Shown here piece by piece: positions 43,610 to 51,760 of a stretch of 64,000 nucleotides of DNA. Numbering within the stretch: position 1 is the stretch's first letter; each line of letters starts with the position of its first letter. Under the pieces are notes generated by a model. It was not told the DNA's origin and did no database searches. It saw only the letters and a list, made by a program, of their open reading frames with translations. This stretch comes from Pseudomonadota bacterium (lineage in GTDB: Bacteria; Pseudomonadota; Gammaproteobacteria; Burkholderiales; Burkholderiaceae_E): NCBI GenBank assembly GCA_023388075.1, contig JAEWGX010000049.1, positions 25,607-89,606 on the forward strand, written 5' to 3'. Both the position numbers and the translations under genes were made by a program.

Positions 43610-44498
43610 CCGGGCCGCGCCGCAGGCGCGTGACCGCCCTCACGGCAACCGACACCGCTGACGCGAATGCCGTCGCTCGCTCGGCGAACGAGACCAGGGT
43701 GAACCCGGCACCGGGCATGGGCGGTTTCGCGTCCAGGATCTGCAGTCGGCCGAGCGAGAGTTCGTTGCCGTAGTACTCGCTCGGGAGCAGGCCTACGCCC
43801 ATCCCGTCGGCCACCAGGCGGGAGATGACTTCCATGCTGTTGCAGGTGATGGATGGCTGGAAGCGCACGCCGCCCGACTTGAACCAGGCCTTCACCACCG
43901 CGTGGTGATACGACTCCGGTGGAAAGGCGATGATGGGAAACCGCGCGATGTCCGAGGGCGAGACCGGCGAAACCGGCGCGCCGAGTGAAGGGCTCGCCAT
44001 CCAGGCGAAGGGCTCTTCCCCCACGAGCTCGGCACGCATGTCGTCTTCGTCCACCCGTCCCGCGACGATCGCGATGTCCAGGAAGGCGCCCCGCAGCTTC
44101 TGCAGCAGGGTACGCGAGAGCGCCACCTCGACGCGCAGCTCCAGCGCGGGATGACGTTCGCGCAGCTCTCCCACCAGCGCCGGCAGCCAGGTGCCCGCCA
44201 CGACGCCGACGACGCCGAGGCGCAGCGTGCCGGTGAGCGCCTGCTTGTCGGCGATGCGATCGCGCAGCTGCTCGAGCTCGCCGACCACGTGCCGCGACAT
44301 GCCGAACAGCTCGCGGCCCTTCGCCGTCAGCTGCGCCCGATGCGAGCTGCGATCGAACAGCTCCACGCCGAAGTAGTGTTCCAGCTCCTTCACCCGTGCC
44401 GACACGGTCGACTGCGTCGTGTGCAGCGCCTCCGCGGCCGCGGCGAAGCTGCCCTTCTCGACGATCCTGACGAAAGTCGTCAACTGTTTCAGGTTCAT
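43515..44498 (-). CDS. LysR-family transcriptional regulator with long C-terminal overlap
   Basis: 327 residues from MNLKQLTTFVRIV. The helix-turn-helix is KGSFAAAAEALHTTQSTVSARVKELEHYFG, and TLRLGVVGVVAGTWLPALV opens the co-inducer domain. About the last 30 residues are Pro/Arg/Gly-rich and lie antisense to the IclR gene; most relatives end before this, so the end may be elongated by loss of a stop. It diverges from the TauD-like gene across an excellent LysR site and is the likely activator of that operon. Confidence 0.92.
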   Translation of the reverse strand: MNLKQLTTFVRIVEKGSFAAAAEALHTTQSTVSARVKELEHYFGVELFDRSSHRAQLTAKGRELFGMSRHVVGELEQLRDRIADKQALTGTLRLGVVGVVAGTWLPALVGELRERHPALELRVEVALSRTLLQKLRGAFLDIAIVAGRVDEDDMRAELVGEEPFAWMASPSLGAPVSPVSPSDIARFPIIAFPPESYHHAVVKAWFKSGGVRFQPSITCNSMEVISRLVADGMGVGLLPSEYYGNELSLGRLQILDAKPPMPGAGFTLVSFAERATAFASAVSVAVRAVTRLRRGPVNTPGDQDVPRRPATVPGPGPGRTVRRRSHR

Positions 44499-44533
44499 GT
44501 CGGAGAGGGTGGGCTCACGCTGGCAACGGACAT

Positions 44534-44560
44534 TTCTCCATCGATCCCGGCGATGGAGAA
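44534..44560. promoter_or_regulatory. LysR recognition site upstream of the TauD-like gene
   Basis: TTCTCCATCG (44534-44543) and CGATGGAGAA (44551-44560) are perfect ten-base inverted repeats around a seven-base spacer. The centre, about 44547, lies about 66 bp before the transcription start inferred from the promoter at 44577-44606. That matches the usual -65 position of LysR recognition sites. It sits between the divergent LysR and oxygenase genes. Confidence 0.78.
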
Positions 44561-44576
44561 CCATCGTTGGATTTCG

Positions 44577-44606
44577 TTGGCAGGGCAGACGCACGCCTAC
44601 TAGACT
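44577..44606 (+). promoter_or_regulatory. Promoter of the TauD-like gene (TTGGCA-18-TAGACT)
   Basis: TTGGCA at 44577-44582 and TAGACT at 44601-44606 with an 18-base spacer. Transcription would begin near 44613, 17 bp before the ATG at 44630. The LysR palindrome ends 16 bp upstream of the -35, as expected for an activated promoter. Confidence 0.55.
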
Positions 44607-44629
44607 GAGACCTTTCCGGCTTCCATCGC

Positions 44630-45652
44630 ATGAGAGAGCACGTGCAGAACACCCGAGTCCTCGAAGACGTGGATCGCAGCGCGCCTGCCACGATTCCCCG
44701 CTCACCCCTTTCCGGACCGATCGCCTGGGACGCGGCAAGCCTGCAGCCCACTGACGGCATCGTTTCGCTCGAGGACGATGCCCGGCGCGAGCTCGAGCAC
44801 GTCGTGGCGCTGCTGCGCGACAACCCATTGCCGATCGAAATGCTCGAGCCGGAAGCGTTCCCGCTGGCCGCATGCGCCCGCATGATGGGGCGTGTCAGGC
44901 ACACGCTGGATAGCGGCGTCGGCTTCGTCATCATCGATCGGCTGCCCATGGACTCGTTCTCCAAGGAGGAAGCGAAGGCAGTGTACTGGCTTCTCTCCCA
45001 GATGGTTTGCCGCCCCGTGGCCCAGAGCTGGGACGGCAAGATGATCTACGACGTGCGCGATCTCGGAAGGCCGCCGGGAAACGGGGTACGGCCTGATGTG
45101 ACCAACGCGGAGCAGAACTTCCATACCGACAACAGCTACAACCTGTGCGCACCGGACTACGTCGCGCTGCTCTGCCTGAGGACGGCGAAGCAAGGCGGGA
45201 TCAGCAGCATCGTCAGCTTCCACACGGCCTACAACGCCCTGCTGGAGAAACGCCCGGATCTCGTCGACCGGCTGTTCGCCCCCTATCTGTTCGATCGCAA
45301 CAAGGAGCACGCACCGGATGCGCCGCCTGTGATCAGCCACCCGCTGATGCAGGTCGAAGGGGGCCAGCTGACGGCGCGCCTCTCCCACCGGCACGTGATC
45401 AACGGCTACCGCATGGCTGGAATCTCGCTCGATCCCATGGGCGAGGAGGCACTCGAAACCCTCGAGTCCATCATGAACCAGCAGCGCCTCGCGCGGGAGT
45501 TCATCTTCGAGCCGGGCCAGATCCAGATCGTCGACAACCGGCGCCTTGGCCATCGCCGCACCGGCTACATCGACCACGCGGAGCAGGACCGCAAGCGCCA
45601 CCTGGTGCGCCTTTGGCTGCGCAGGCGCGGCCGCCGCTTCTACAATGGCTGA
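44630..45652 (+). CDS. Fe(II)/2-oxoglutarate-dependent dioxygenase, TauD/TfdA family
   Basis: 340 residues. The facial triad is visible: His165 and Asp167 in QNFHTDNSYN, and His308 in RRLGHRRTGY. Basic residues in KRHLVRLWLR (about 322-331) fit the 2-oxoglutarate-binding arginine. It would hydroxylate or oxidatively cleave a substrate using 2-oxoglutarate and oxygen. It is controlled by the divergent LysR gene. The next gene starts 125 bp downstream on the same strand. The substrate is unknown; TauD relatives act on taurine, phenoxyacetates and carnitine-like compounds. Confidence 0.92.
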   Translation: MREHVQNTRVLEDVDRSAPATIPRSPLSGPIAWDAASLQPTDGIVSLEDDARRELEHVVALLRDNPLPIEMLEPEAFPLAACARMMGRVRHTLDSGVGFVIIDRLPMDSFSKEEAKAVYWLLSQMVCRPVAQSWDGKMIYDVRDLGRPPGNGVRPDVTNAEQNFHTDNSYNLCAPDYVALLCLRTAKQGGISSIVSFHTAYNALLEKRPDLVDRLFAPYLFDRNKEHAPDAPPVISHPLMQVEGGQLTARLSHRHVINGYRMAGISLDPMGEEALETLESIMNQQRLAREFIFEPGQIQIVDNRRLGHRRTGYIDHAEQDRKRHLVRLWLRRRGRRFYNG

Positions 45653-45677
45653 GGCGGCAGGCGCGGGCCCTCGGGGC

Positions 45678-45694
45678 GTTCCCAAATGTGGAAC
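45678..45694. promoter_or_regulatory. Palindrome GTTCC-N7-GGAAC upstream of the Bug/CoA operon
   Basis: GTTCC (45678-45682) and GGAAC (45690-45694) flank seven bases. Close downstream are CCCGT and ACGGG (45701-45712) as a second short palindrome, and a -35-like TTGACC (45697-45702). All are in the 125-bp gap before the Bug receptor gene. It may be an operator for the IclR or LysR protein encoded upstream; neither assignment can be decided here. Confidence 0.45.
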
Positions 45695-45777
45695 TTTTGA
45701 CCCGTAAACGGGAACCATGGGAGAGTGGGGCTCTTCGCTTCGCGCCGCATCCGGCGCCCTCTTCAGGGAGACTCCCC

Positions 45778-46740
45778 ATGTACCGTCGTGACTTTCTCTG
45801 CGCGATCCTGGGTGCCGCCGCCTTCGGCCCCGCTTTCGCGCAAGCGTGGCCCACGAAGCCGATCCGGATGATCGTGCCCTATCCACCGGGCGGGGCGAAC
45901 GACATCACGGCGCGCATCTATGGGCCACACCTGTCGACCGAGCTCGGGCAATCGGTCGTCATCGACAATCGGCCCGGTGCCGGGGGCCAGATCGGTGCGG
46001 AGGCCGCGGCCAAGTCGAACGGCGACGGTTACACGCTGCTCTTCGCGGCGATCGGCAGCCTGACGATCCACGCCGTGGCTGCGACCAACCATCCGTACGA
46101 TCTCGCGACGGATCTCCTGCCGGTTTCCATGGGCGCCGGGGTGCCTTTGGCACTCGCCGTCAGCGCCAACCTCCCGGCCAGGAACCTGAAGGAGCTGCTG
46201 GACTACGCCGGCAAGCAGGCGAAGGGGCTTACCTACGGCTCGGCCGGCAATGGATCCACGCAGCACATGACCGGCGAGTACTTCAAGCAGGCGGCGAAGG
46301 TGGACCTGCTCCACGTCCCCTACAAGGGCAGCGGCCCAGCGATGACGGACCTGCTGGGCGGCCAGATCGACGTCGTGTTCGAGACGCTCCCTGCCCTCAG
46401 CGCGCACATCGACAATCCGAAGATCAGGATCCTCGCGCTCACCAGCGCGGCGCGCAGCAACATGCTCCCGGACCTGCCGACGCTTCGCGAATCCGGCCTT
46501 CCCGACTTCGACGTGACGACGTACTACGGCCTGTTCGCGCCGAAGGGTACGCCCAAGGCGATCGTCGACCAGGCTTCCGCCGCCATGCAGCGGATCGCGA
46601 AGAAACCCGAGGTTCAGGCGGCGATGAAGAAGGCCGGAGCCGACGCCGTCGCCACGTCGCCGGAGCGGATGGACGAGATGGTGAAGGGCGAGGTCGCCAA
46701 GTGGACCCGGGTGCAGAAGACCGCGCAGGTGAAGCTGTAG
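45778..46740 (+). CDS. Tripartite tricarboxylate transporter receptor (Bug family)
   Basis: 320 residues. GGGAG six bases upstream fixes ATG 45778. A signal peptide ends near residue 22 (GPAFAQAWP). The mature part begins KPIRMIVPYPPGGANDITAR and contains VVIDNRPGAGGQIGAE and YGSAGNGSTQHMTGEYF. It belongs to the same family as the protein at 36395 but is clearly different. It has no membrane partner genes and starts the CoA-pathway operon. Confidence 0.94.
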   Translation: MYRRDFLCAILGAAAFGPAFAQAWPTKPIRMIVPYPPGGANDITARIYGPHLSTELGQSVVIDNRPGAGGQIGAEAAAKSNGDGYTLLFAAIGSLTIHAVAATNHPYDLATDLLPVSMGAGVPLALAVSANLPARNLKELLDYAGKQAKGLTYGSAGNGSTQHMTGEYFKQAAKVDLLHVPYKGSGPAMTDLLGGQIDVVFETLPALSAHIDNPKIRILALTSAARSNMLPDLPTLRESGLPDFDVTTYYGLFAPKGTPKAIVDQASAAMQRIAKKPEVQAAMKKAGADAVATSPERMDEMVKGEVAKWTRVQKTAQVKL

Positions 46741-46751
46741 CCTGCAGCACG

Positions 46752-47936
46752 ATGGTCCAGACGATGTCCTCCGATTTGCTGCCGCTCGCCGGCGTTCGCG
46801 TGATCGAGGTCTGCAACGTCGCCGCAGGCCCGTTCTGCGGCATGTTGCTCGCGGACATGGGCGCCGATGTCATCAAGGTCGAGAATCCCGACGGCGGCGA
46901 CACGCTGCGCAGCTGGCCTCCCATCAACGATGGCTACAGCGAGAACTTCGCCTCGCTCAACCGGAACAAGCGCTCGGTCACCCTCAACCTCAAGGACGCG
47001 GGCGACGTGGAGCTCCTGCGCCGTCTCGCGACGACGGCACAAGTCCTGATAGAGAACAACCGCCCGGGCGTCATGGATCGGCTCGGCGTTGGCTATGGCG
47101 CACTCCGCGAGCTCAATCGCGCGCTGATCTATTGCTCGATCTCCGCGTACGGACAATCGGGACCGCGCTCGCAGGAAGGCGGATTCGACCTGACCATCCA
47201 GGCCATGAGCGGCATCATGAGCGTCACCGGAGAGCCGGGGCGTCCGCCCGTCAAGTGTGGCGTGCCGGTCGCGGATTTCTCCGCCGGGCTGTACGGCGCG
47301 TTCGGCATCGTCTCGGCGCTGCGGCGCGCACAGGCGACCGGCGAGGGCACGCATCTCGACGTCCCGATGCTGGGGGCGACCCTTGGCATCGCGGCGCTGC
47401 AGACGTCCGAGTTCTTCGGCAGCGGGCGCGATCCGGTACCGCTCGGTTCCGCACACCCGCGCAATGCCCCCTACCGGGTGTTCCGCAGCCGGGACGGCTA
47501 CTTCGGCATGGCCGCCGGCAACAACGCGCTCTGGCGGTTGGTGTGCCAGACCGTCGGCCGGGAAGACCTCTTGAGCGACGACCGCTTCGGGAGTCCGACG
47601 CTGCGCGCGAAGCATCAGGAGGCGCTGCTCCGCATCCTCGAGGAGGAGTTCGCCCAGGCGGATACCGAGACGTGGCTTTCGAGGTTCCGTGCCGCCGGCG
47701 TGCCCTGCGCGCCGATCAACAGCTATTCACAGATCCTGTCCGACGAGCAGGTCGAGCACATGGGCTGGGTACAGCCGCTGGATCTGCCCAACGGCAAGCG
47801 CACGCGCAGCTTCGCCTCGCCCATCCGCTTTGGTGGCGAGGCGGCGCCGGCACTGCGACGACCGCCCGCGCTCGGTGAGCACAACGACGAGATTCTCCAG
47901 CCCCTGCGCCAGGGGTCAGGGGAGGGGGCTGCATGA
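46752..47936 (+). CDS. CaiB/BaiF (family III) CoA-transferase
   Basis: 394 residues from ATG 46752 (an alternative start is MSSDLL, four codons later). Conserved blocks GVRVIEVCNVAAGPFCGMLLADMGADVIKVE (one contiguous stretch), LNRNKRSVTLNLKD, ENNRPGVMDRLG and the catalytic aspartate in VPVADFSAGLYG. It would put CoA onto the acid bound by the upstream Bug protein. It overlaps the next gene by four bases. Confidence 0.93.
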   Translation: MVQTMSSDLLPLAGVRVIEVCNVAAGPFCGMLLADMGADVIKVENPDGGDTLRSWPPINDGYSENFASLNRNKRSVTLNLKDAGDVELLRRLATTAQVLIENNRPGVMDRLGVGYGALRELNRALIYCSISAYGQSGPRSQEGGFDLTIQAMSGIMSVTGEPGRPPVKCGVPVADFSAGLYGAFGIVSALRRAQATGEGTHLDVPMLGATLGIAALQTSEFFGSGRDPVPLGSAHPRNAPYRVFRSRDGYFGMAAGNNALWRLVCQTVGREDLLSDDRFGSPTLRAKHQEALLRILEEEFAQADTETWLSRFRAAGVPCAPINSYSQILSDEQVEHMGWVQPLDLPNGKRTRSFASPIRFGGEAAPALRRPPALGEHNDEILQPLRQGSGEGAA

Positions 47937-48655
47937 GCAGCGTCGTTACCCTGGAGCAAGGCGGCGACGTCTGGACGGTTTCGTTGAACCGCGGCGACAA
48001 GCGCAATGCGCTGTCGGCCGAACTGGTCGAGGCCTTGCTTCAACTGGTGGAGAGGGCACCCCGGGAAGGGGCGAGGGTGCTGGTCCTTCGCGGCGAGGGC
48101 CGCAGCTTCTGCGCGGGATTCGACCTCGCGGACGTCGAGCAGCAATCCGAAGGCGAGCTGGTGCTGCGCTTCATCCGCGTGGAGATGCTGCTCCAGGCGA
48201 TCGCGTCCTCTCCGTGCCTCACGGTGGCGCTGGCGCACGGCCGCAACTTCGGCGCCGGGGTCGACCTCATCGCCGCGTGCCGTCAGCGATACGGATCGTC
48301 CGATGCGACCTTCCGCATGCCCGGCCTCAAGTTCGGACTGGTCCTCGGCACCCGGCGCTTCGGGGACATCGTGGGTCGCGATCGCGCCGCGAGCCTGCAG
48401 GAGGAGGCGGCGACCTTCGGCGCGCGCCAGGCGAGCGACATGGGCTTCCTGCACGGCATCGCGGACCAGGCCGAGTGGCCGCAGGTCGTCGAGAAGGCAC
48501 GCGCGAAGGCTGCCATACTTTCCGACTGGAGTCGGAGAGCACTCTACGACGTGCTTTCCACGGCAGATTCGGACTCGGACCTGGCGTGGCTCGTGCGGTC
48601 CGCCGCGCGTCCCGGCCTGAAGCAGCGCATCGCGCAGTACCTTCGCGCCGCCTAG
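47933..48655 (+). CDS. Enoyl-CoA hydratase/isomerase family protein
   Basis: 240 residues of crotonase fold: VSLNRGDKRNALSAELVEALLQL, then the oxyanion GRSFCAGFDLADVE and LAHGRNFGAGVDLIAACRQRYG. The first catalytic glutamate position of classical hydratases is not obviously kept, so another crotonase reaction (isomerase, hydrolase) is possible. It is tightly coupled to the CoA-transferase by a four-base overlap. Confidence 0.9.
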   Translation: MSSVVTLEQGGDVWTVSLNRGDKRNALSAELVEALLQLVERAPREGARVLVLRGEGRSFCAGFDLADVEQQSEGELVLRFIRVEMLLQAIASSPCLTVALAHGRNFGAGVDLIAACRQRYGSSDATFRMPGLKFGLVLGTRRFGDIVGRDRAASLQEEAATFGARQASDMGFLHGIADQAEWPQVVEKARAKAAILSDWSRRALYDVLSTADSDSDLAWLVRSAARPGLKQRIAQYLRAA

Positions 48656-48665
48656 GAGAAGTATC

Positions 48666-49502
48666 GTGAAAAGTGGATTCGGGGCCGCCGACAAGCAGCT
48701 GACCCTTCAGGAGCTCGTCGCCAAGGTGCAGAGCGGCGCGTCGCTCGCGCTCGGCGGCAGCTTCCTGCATCGCGGCCCGTTTGCCTTCGTGCGGGAGCTG
48801 ATCCGGCAAGGCATCACCGACCTGGAAGTCATCAAGCAGTCCCCGGGCTACGACATCGACATCCTGTGCCGCGCCGGCGCGGTCAAGTCCGTGCGCGCAG
48901 GCATCGTCGCAATGGAAGGCAACTTCGGCCTTGCCCCGTACTACCGGCGCGCCATTGAAAGCGGCGCCACGCGGCTGGAGGAGCATGCGTGCGCCAGCCT
49001 CACCGCGGGCCTGCGCGCCGCGGCCTTCGGCATTCCGTTCCAGCCCTGCGGCGGCCTGCACGGAAGCGATATTCCGGCCCTCAATGGCTGGAAGTGCCTC
49101 GAGGATCCGTACGGCAAAGGCGATCCGGTCTGGGTGATCCCCGCGATCACTCCCGACTTCGCCGTCATCCATGCCACGGAAGTCGACGCCCAGGGCAACG
49201 TGCGCGTCGCCGGCACGCACCACTGGGATCGCATCATGACCCGCGCGGCCAGGCGTGTGCTGGTTGTCGCGGAAAGCGTCGTCGACACCAGCGTCTTCAC
49301 GGCGCAGCCGGAAGCGACGCTGGTCCCTCACTTCATGGTGGAGGCGTTTGCCGTCGTGCCTCGCGGGGCGTGGCCGGGGTCGTGCTGGCCGCTCTACGAG
49401 ATCGACTACCCGGCGGTGGAGGCGTACCTGCCGAAGGGCGATGAGGCGCTGGCTGCACACATGGCCCGTGCGCCCGAAGTCACCGAGGCGAGCCATGGCT
49501 GA
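48666..49502 (+). CDS. CoA-transferase family I / IpdA-like subunit A
   Basis: 278 residues from GTG 48666. The N-terminal SLALGGSFLHRGPFAFVRELIRQGITDLEV (one contiguous block) is typical of subunit A; FGIPFQPCGGLHGSD and GNVRVAGTHHWDRIMTRAARRVLVVAE follow. The pair with the next gene resembles glutaconate CoA-transferase and the ring-cleaving hydrolase IpdAB. It shares eight bases with subunit B. Confidence 0.9.
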   Translation: MKSGFGAADKQLTLQELVAKVQSGASLALGGSFLHRGPFAFVRELIRQGITDLEVIKQSPGYDIDILCRAGAVKSVRAGIVAMEGNFGLAPYYRRAIESGATRLEEHACASLTAGLRAAAFGIPFQPCGGLHGSDIPALNGWKCLEDPYGKGDPVWVIPAITPDFAVIHATEVDAQGNVRVAGTHHWDRIMTRAARRVLVVAESVVDTSVFTAQPEATLVPHFMVEAFAVVPRGAWPGSCWPLYEIDYPAVEAYLPKGDEALAAHMARAPEVTEASHG

Positions 49503-50226
49503 GTGGTCCGGATTCTCCTTCATCGTGATCAACCTGGCGCGCTTCATCCGCCCCAACGAGATCACCTTCAGCGGCGTCAACTCGACGATGCCCATGCTGG
49601 CGTGCCTGCTGGCCAGGAAGGCCTACGACTTTCCCTTCACCTACATCAACGTGGCGGGAGGCGTGGACCCCACGCCGTCCAGGATCCCGCTGTCCAGCTC
49701 GGACCCTGTCCTCGCCGAGCACTCGGCGTCGATCTTCGCCAACGAGGACTTCTACGACCTGTGCACCCGGGGCCGGATGGACTTGACGTTCCTGGGCGCG
49801 GCCCAGATCGACGGCGAAGGATCGGCCAACAACTCCGCGATCGGCGATTGGCACAAGCCCAAGGTCAGGCTGCCGGGCGGCGGCGGCGGCGCGGTGATGC
49901 TGCCGACGGCGCGGCGCGCCTGCACCTGGCGGACCGAGCACTCGAAGCGCACCCTCGTCGAGAAGCTGGACTTCCGTACGTCATGGGGCGGCTTCCACGG
50001 CGTGGTGACGCCGATTGCCGTCTTCGTGAAACGCGACGGGCGGCTCGCGCTGCAGTCGTGGCATCCCGAATCGAGCCTCGGGGAGGTGATCGAGCGCACC
50101 GGCTTCACCTTCGACGCGACTGGCGCGTCCCCCTGTGCATTACCCTCCGCACGGGAGCTGGAAGCGTTGGCCGTGCTGGACGCGGACGGACAGTTCGAGC
50201 GCGACGCGGGCGTGAAGTTGCGCTGA
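49495..50226 (+). CDS. CoA-transferase family I / IpdB-like subunit B
   Basis: 243 residues. The catalytic glutamate motif of real CoA-transferases (SENG or ESG) is absent; the equivalent strand reads YINVAGGVDPTPSRIPLSS. The glycine-rich PGGGGGAVMLPTARRA and HSKRTLVEKLDF segments are those of IpdB-like proteins. A hydrolase (ring-opening) role is more likely than CoA transfer. Confidence 0.9.
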   Translation: MAEWSGFSFIVINLARFIRPNEITFSGVNSTMPMLACLLARKAYDFPFTYINVAGGVDPTPSRIPLSSSDPVLAEHSASIFANEDFYDLCTRGRMDLTFLGAAQIDGEGSANNSAIGDWHKPKVRLPGGGGGAVMLPTARRACTWRTEHSKRTLVEKLDFRTSWGGFHGVVTPIAVFVKRDGRLALQSWHPESSLGEVIERTGFTFDATGASPCALPSARELEALAVLDADGQFERDAGVKLR

Positions 50227-50232
50227 TCGGCG

Positions 50233-51750
50233 ATGCGGATCGAGCGCGGGTCCCTGCTGCCGGATCGGTATCGCGCCGCCTGGTCGAACCCGGCGACGCG
50301 GGATGCGCCCGCGCTCGCCGACGACGCGCGCCGATACAGCTACGGAGAACTGCTGGAGGCCGTAGGGTGCTGTGCGGGATGGCTGCGCACGGCCGGAGTT
50401 CGCCGGGGCGACCGGGTACTGATCGCCATGGAGCGTTCCGCCGACTTCGCGATCGCCCTGCTGGGTGCGATGGTCGCAGGCGCCTGCCCGTGCCCGCTGG
50501 AGCCCAGGCTGGGTGCGGAGGAAGCGCGGCGCCGCACCCGAGTTGCCGGATTCCGCTGGATCGTCTTCGACGCGGCCAACGAGGCCGCGGCCGAGCAGAC
50601 CGGTATCGCGCCCGAGCGTCGGCTGCGAAGAACCGAAGCGCCTTCGGCCGCCCAGCCCTTCTGGTCTTCCGAGCTCGAGCCGTCCAGCGACGGTTTCCTG
50701 CTCTTCACATCGGGGAGCAGCGGCAAGCCGAAGGGCGTGTTGCAGAACCACGGCGGACTGCTGGCGAACTCCCTCGGCGTGATCCGACGCACCGGCCTGG
50801 ATTCGCGCGACAAGCTGCTGCACGTCATGCCGCTGCATCACACCAACGGCGTCAACAACCAGCTCCTCGCGCCGCTCCTGGCAGGCAGCGCCGTGGTGCT
50901 GGCTGGGCGCTTCCGGGCGGAGAGCATGCCGGAGCTCCTCGAACGCCATCGCCCCACCATTGTCACCGGCGTGCCGACGATGTTCGCGCGCATGCTGCCG
51001 CTCGAGTTTTCACCTGACAGCCTGTCTTCGCTGCGGATGCTGCGCTGCGGGTCGGCTCCGATCACCGAGGAGCTTCATCGCCGCATCGAAGAGAAGTTCG
51101 GTCTGCCGCTGGTGATCTCGTACGGCCTTTCGGAGGCGACGTGCACCTCCACGATGAATCCGCCCGAGCAACGCAAGCTGGGCTCGGTCGGCACCCCGCT
51201 GCAGGGTCAGTCGGTGTTCCTGCGCCATGCCGACGGCGGGATCGTTCGGGAGCCCCGCCTTGCGGGCGAGATCTGCATCGCCGGCCCGACACTGATGACC
51301 GGCTACCTGCAGGACGATGCGGCCGGGCTGCTTTCGCCGGGGGAGATGCTCCGTACCGGAGACCTTGGCCACTTCGACGAGGATGGGTACCTGTTCATCA
51401 CGGGCCGCCTCAAGGACGTGATCATCCGGGGGGGCGAGAACCTGTCGCCCAACCTCATCGAGGACGCGATCGCCGCGGTCCCCGGGGTTTCCGGCTGCTG
51501 CGTCGTCGGAAGGGCGCATGCGGACCTCGGCGAAGTTCCAGTGGCGTTCGTCGTGCGGCAAACGGGAGAGCAGGGCGCCGCGCTGCGGTCGGATGACCTG
51601 ATGGACTCGGTCGGCACGAGGCTATCGCGGATACACGTGCCAGCCGAGATTCTCTTCGTCGAATCCCTTCCCGAGAACGCCACCGGAAAGGTCGATCGCA
51701 AGGCGCTTAGACAGATGGCATGCGCCTCGAGGACATCCCCCGCGGCTTGA
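50233..51750 (+). CDS. AMP-dependent acyl-CoA synthetase/ligase
   Basis: 505 residues. The phosphate loop LLFTSGSSGKPKGVLQNH, ISYGLSEATCTSTM, the hinge GDLGHFDEDGYLFITGRLKDVIIRGGENLSP (one contiguous stretch) and the C-terminal lysine in ENATGKVDRKAL are all present. It activates a carboxylic acid to its CoA thioester. It follows subunit B by six bases and is the last gene of the operon. Convergent to the enolase gene. Confidence 0.93.
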   Translation: MRIERGSLLPDRYRAAWSNPATRDAPALADDARRYSYGELLEAVGCCAGWLRTAGVRRGDRVLIAMERSADFAIALLGAMVAGACPCPLEPRLGAEEARRRTRVAGFRWIVFDAANEAAAEQTGIAPERRLRRTEAPSAAQPFWSSELEPSSDGFLLFTSGSSGKPKGVLQNHGGLLANSLGVIRRTGLDSRDKLLHVMPLHHTNGVNNQLLAPLLAGSAVVLAGRFRAESMPELLERHRPTIVTGVPTMFARMLPLEFSPDSLSSLRMLRCGSAPITEELHRRIEEKFGLPLVISYGLSEATCTSTMNPPEQRKLGSVGTPLQGQSVFLRHADGGIVREPRLAGEICIAGPTLMTGYLQDDAAGLLSPGEMLRTGDLGHFDEDGYLFITGRLKDVIIRGGENLSPNLIEDAIAAVPGVSGCCVVGRAHADLGEVPVAFVVRQTGEQGAALRSDDLMDSVGTRLSRIHVPAEILFVESLPENATGKVDRKALRQMACASRTSPAA

Positions 51751-51760
51751 CGTTCTCGAG

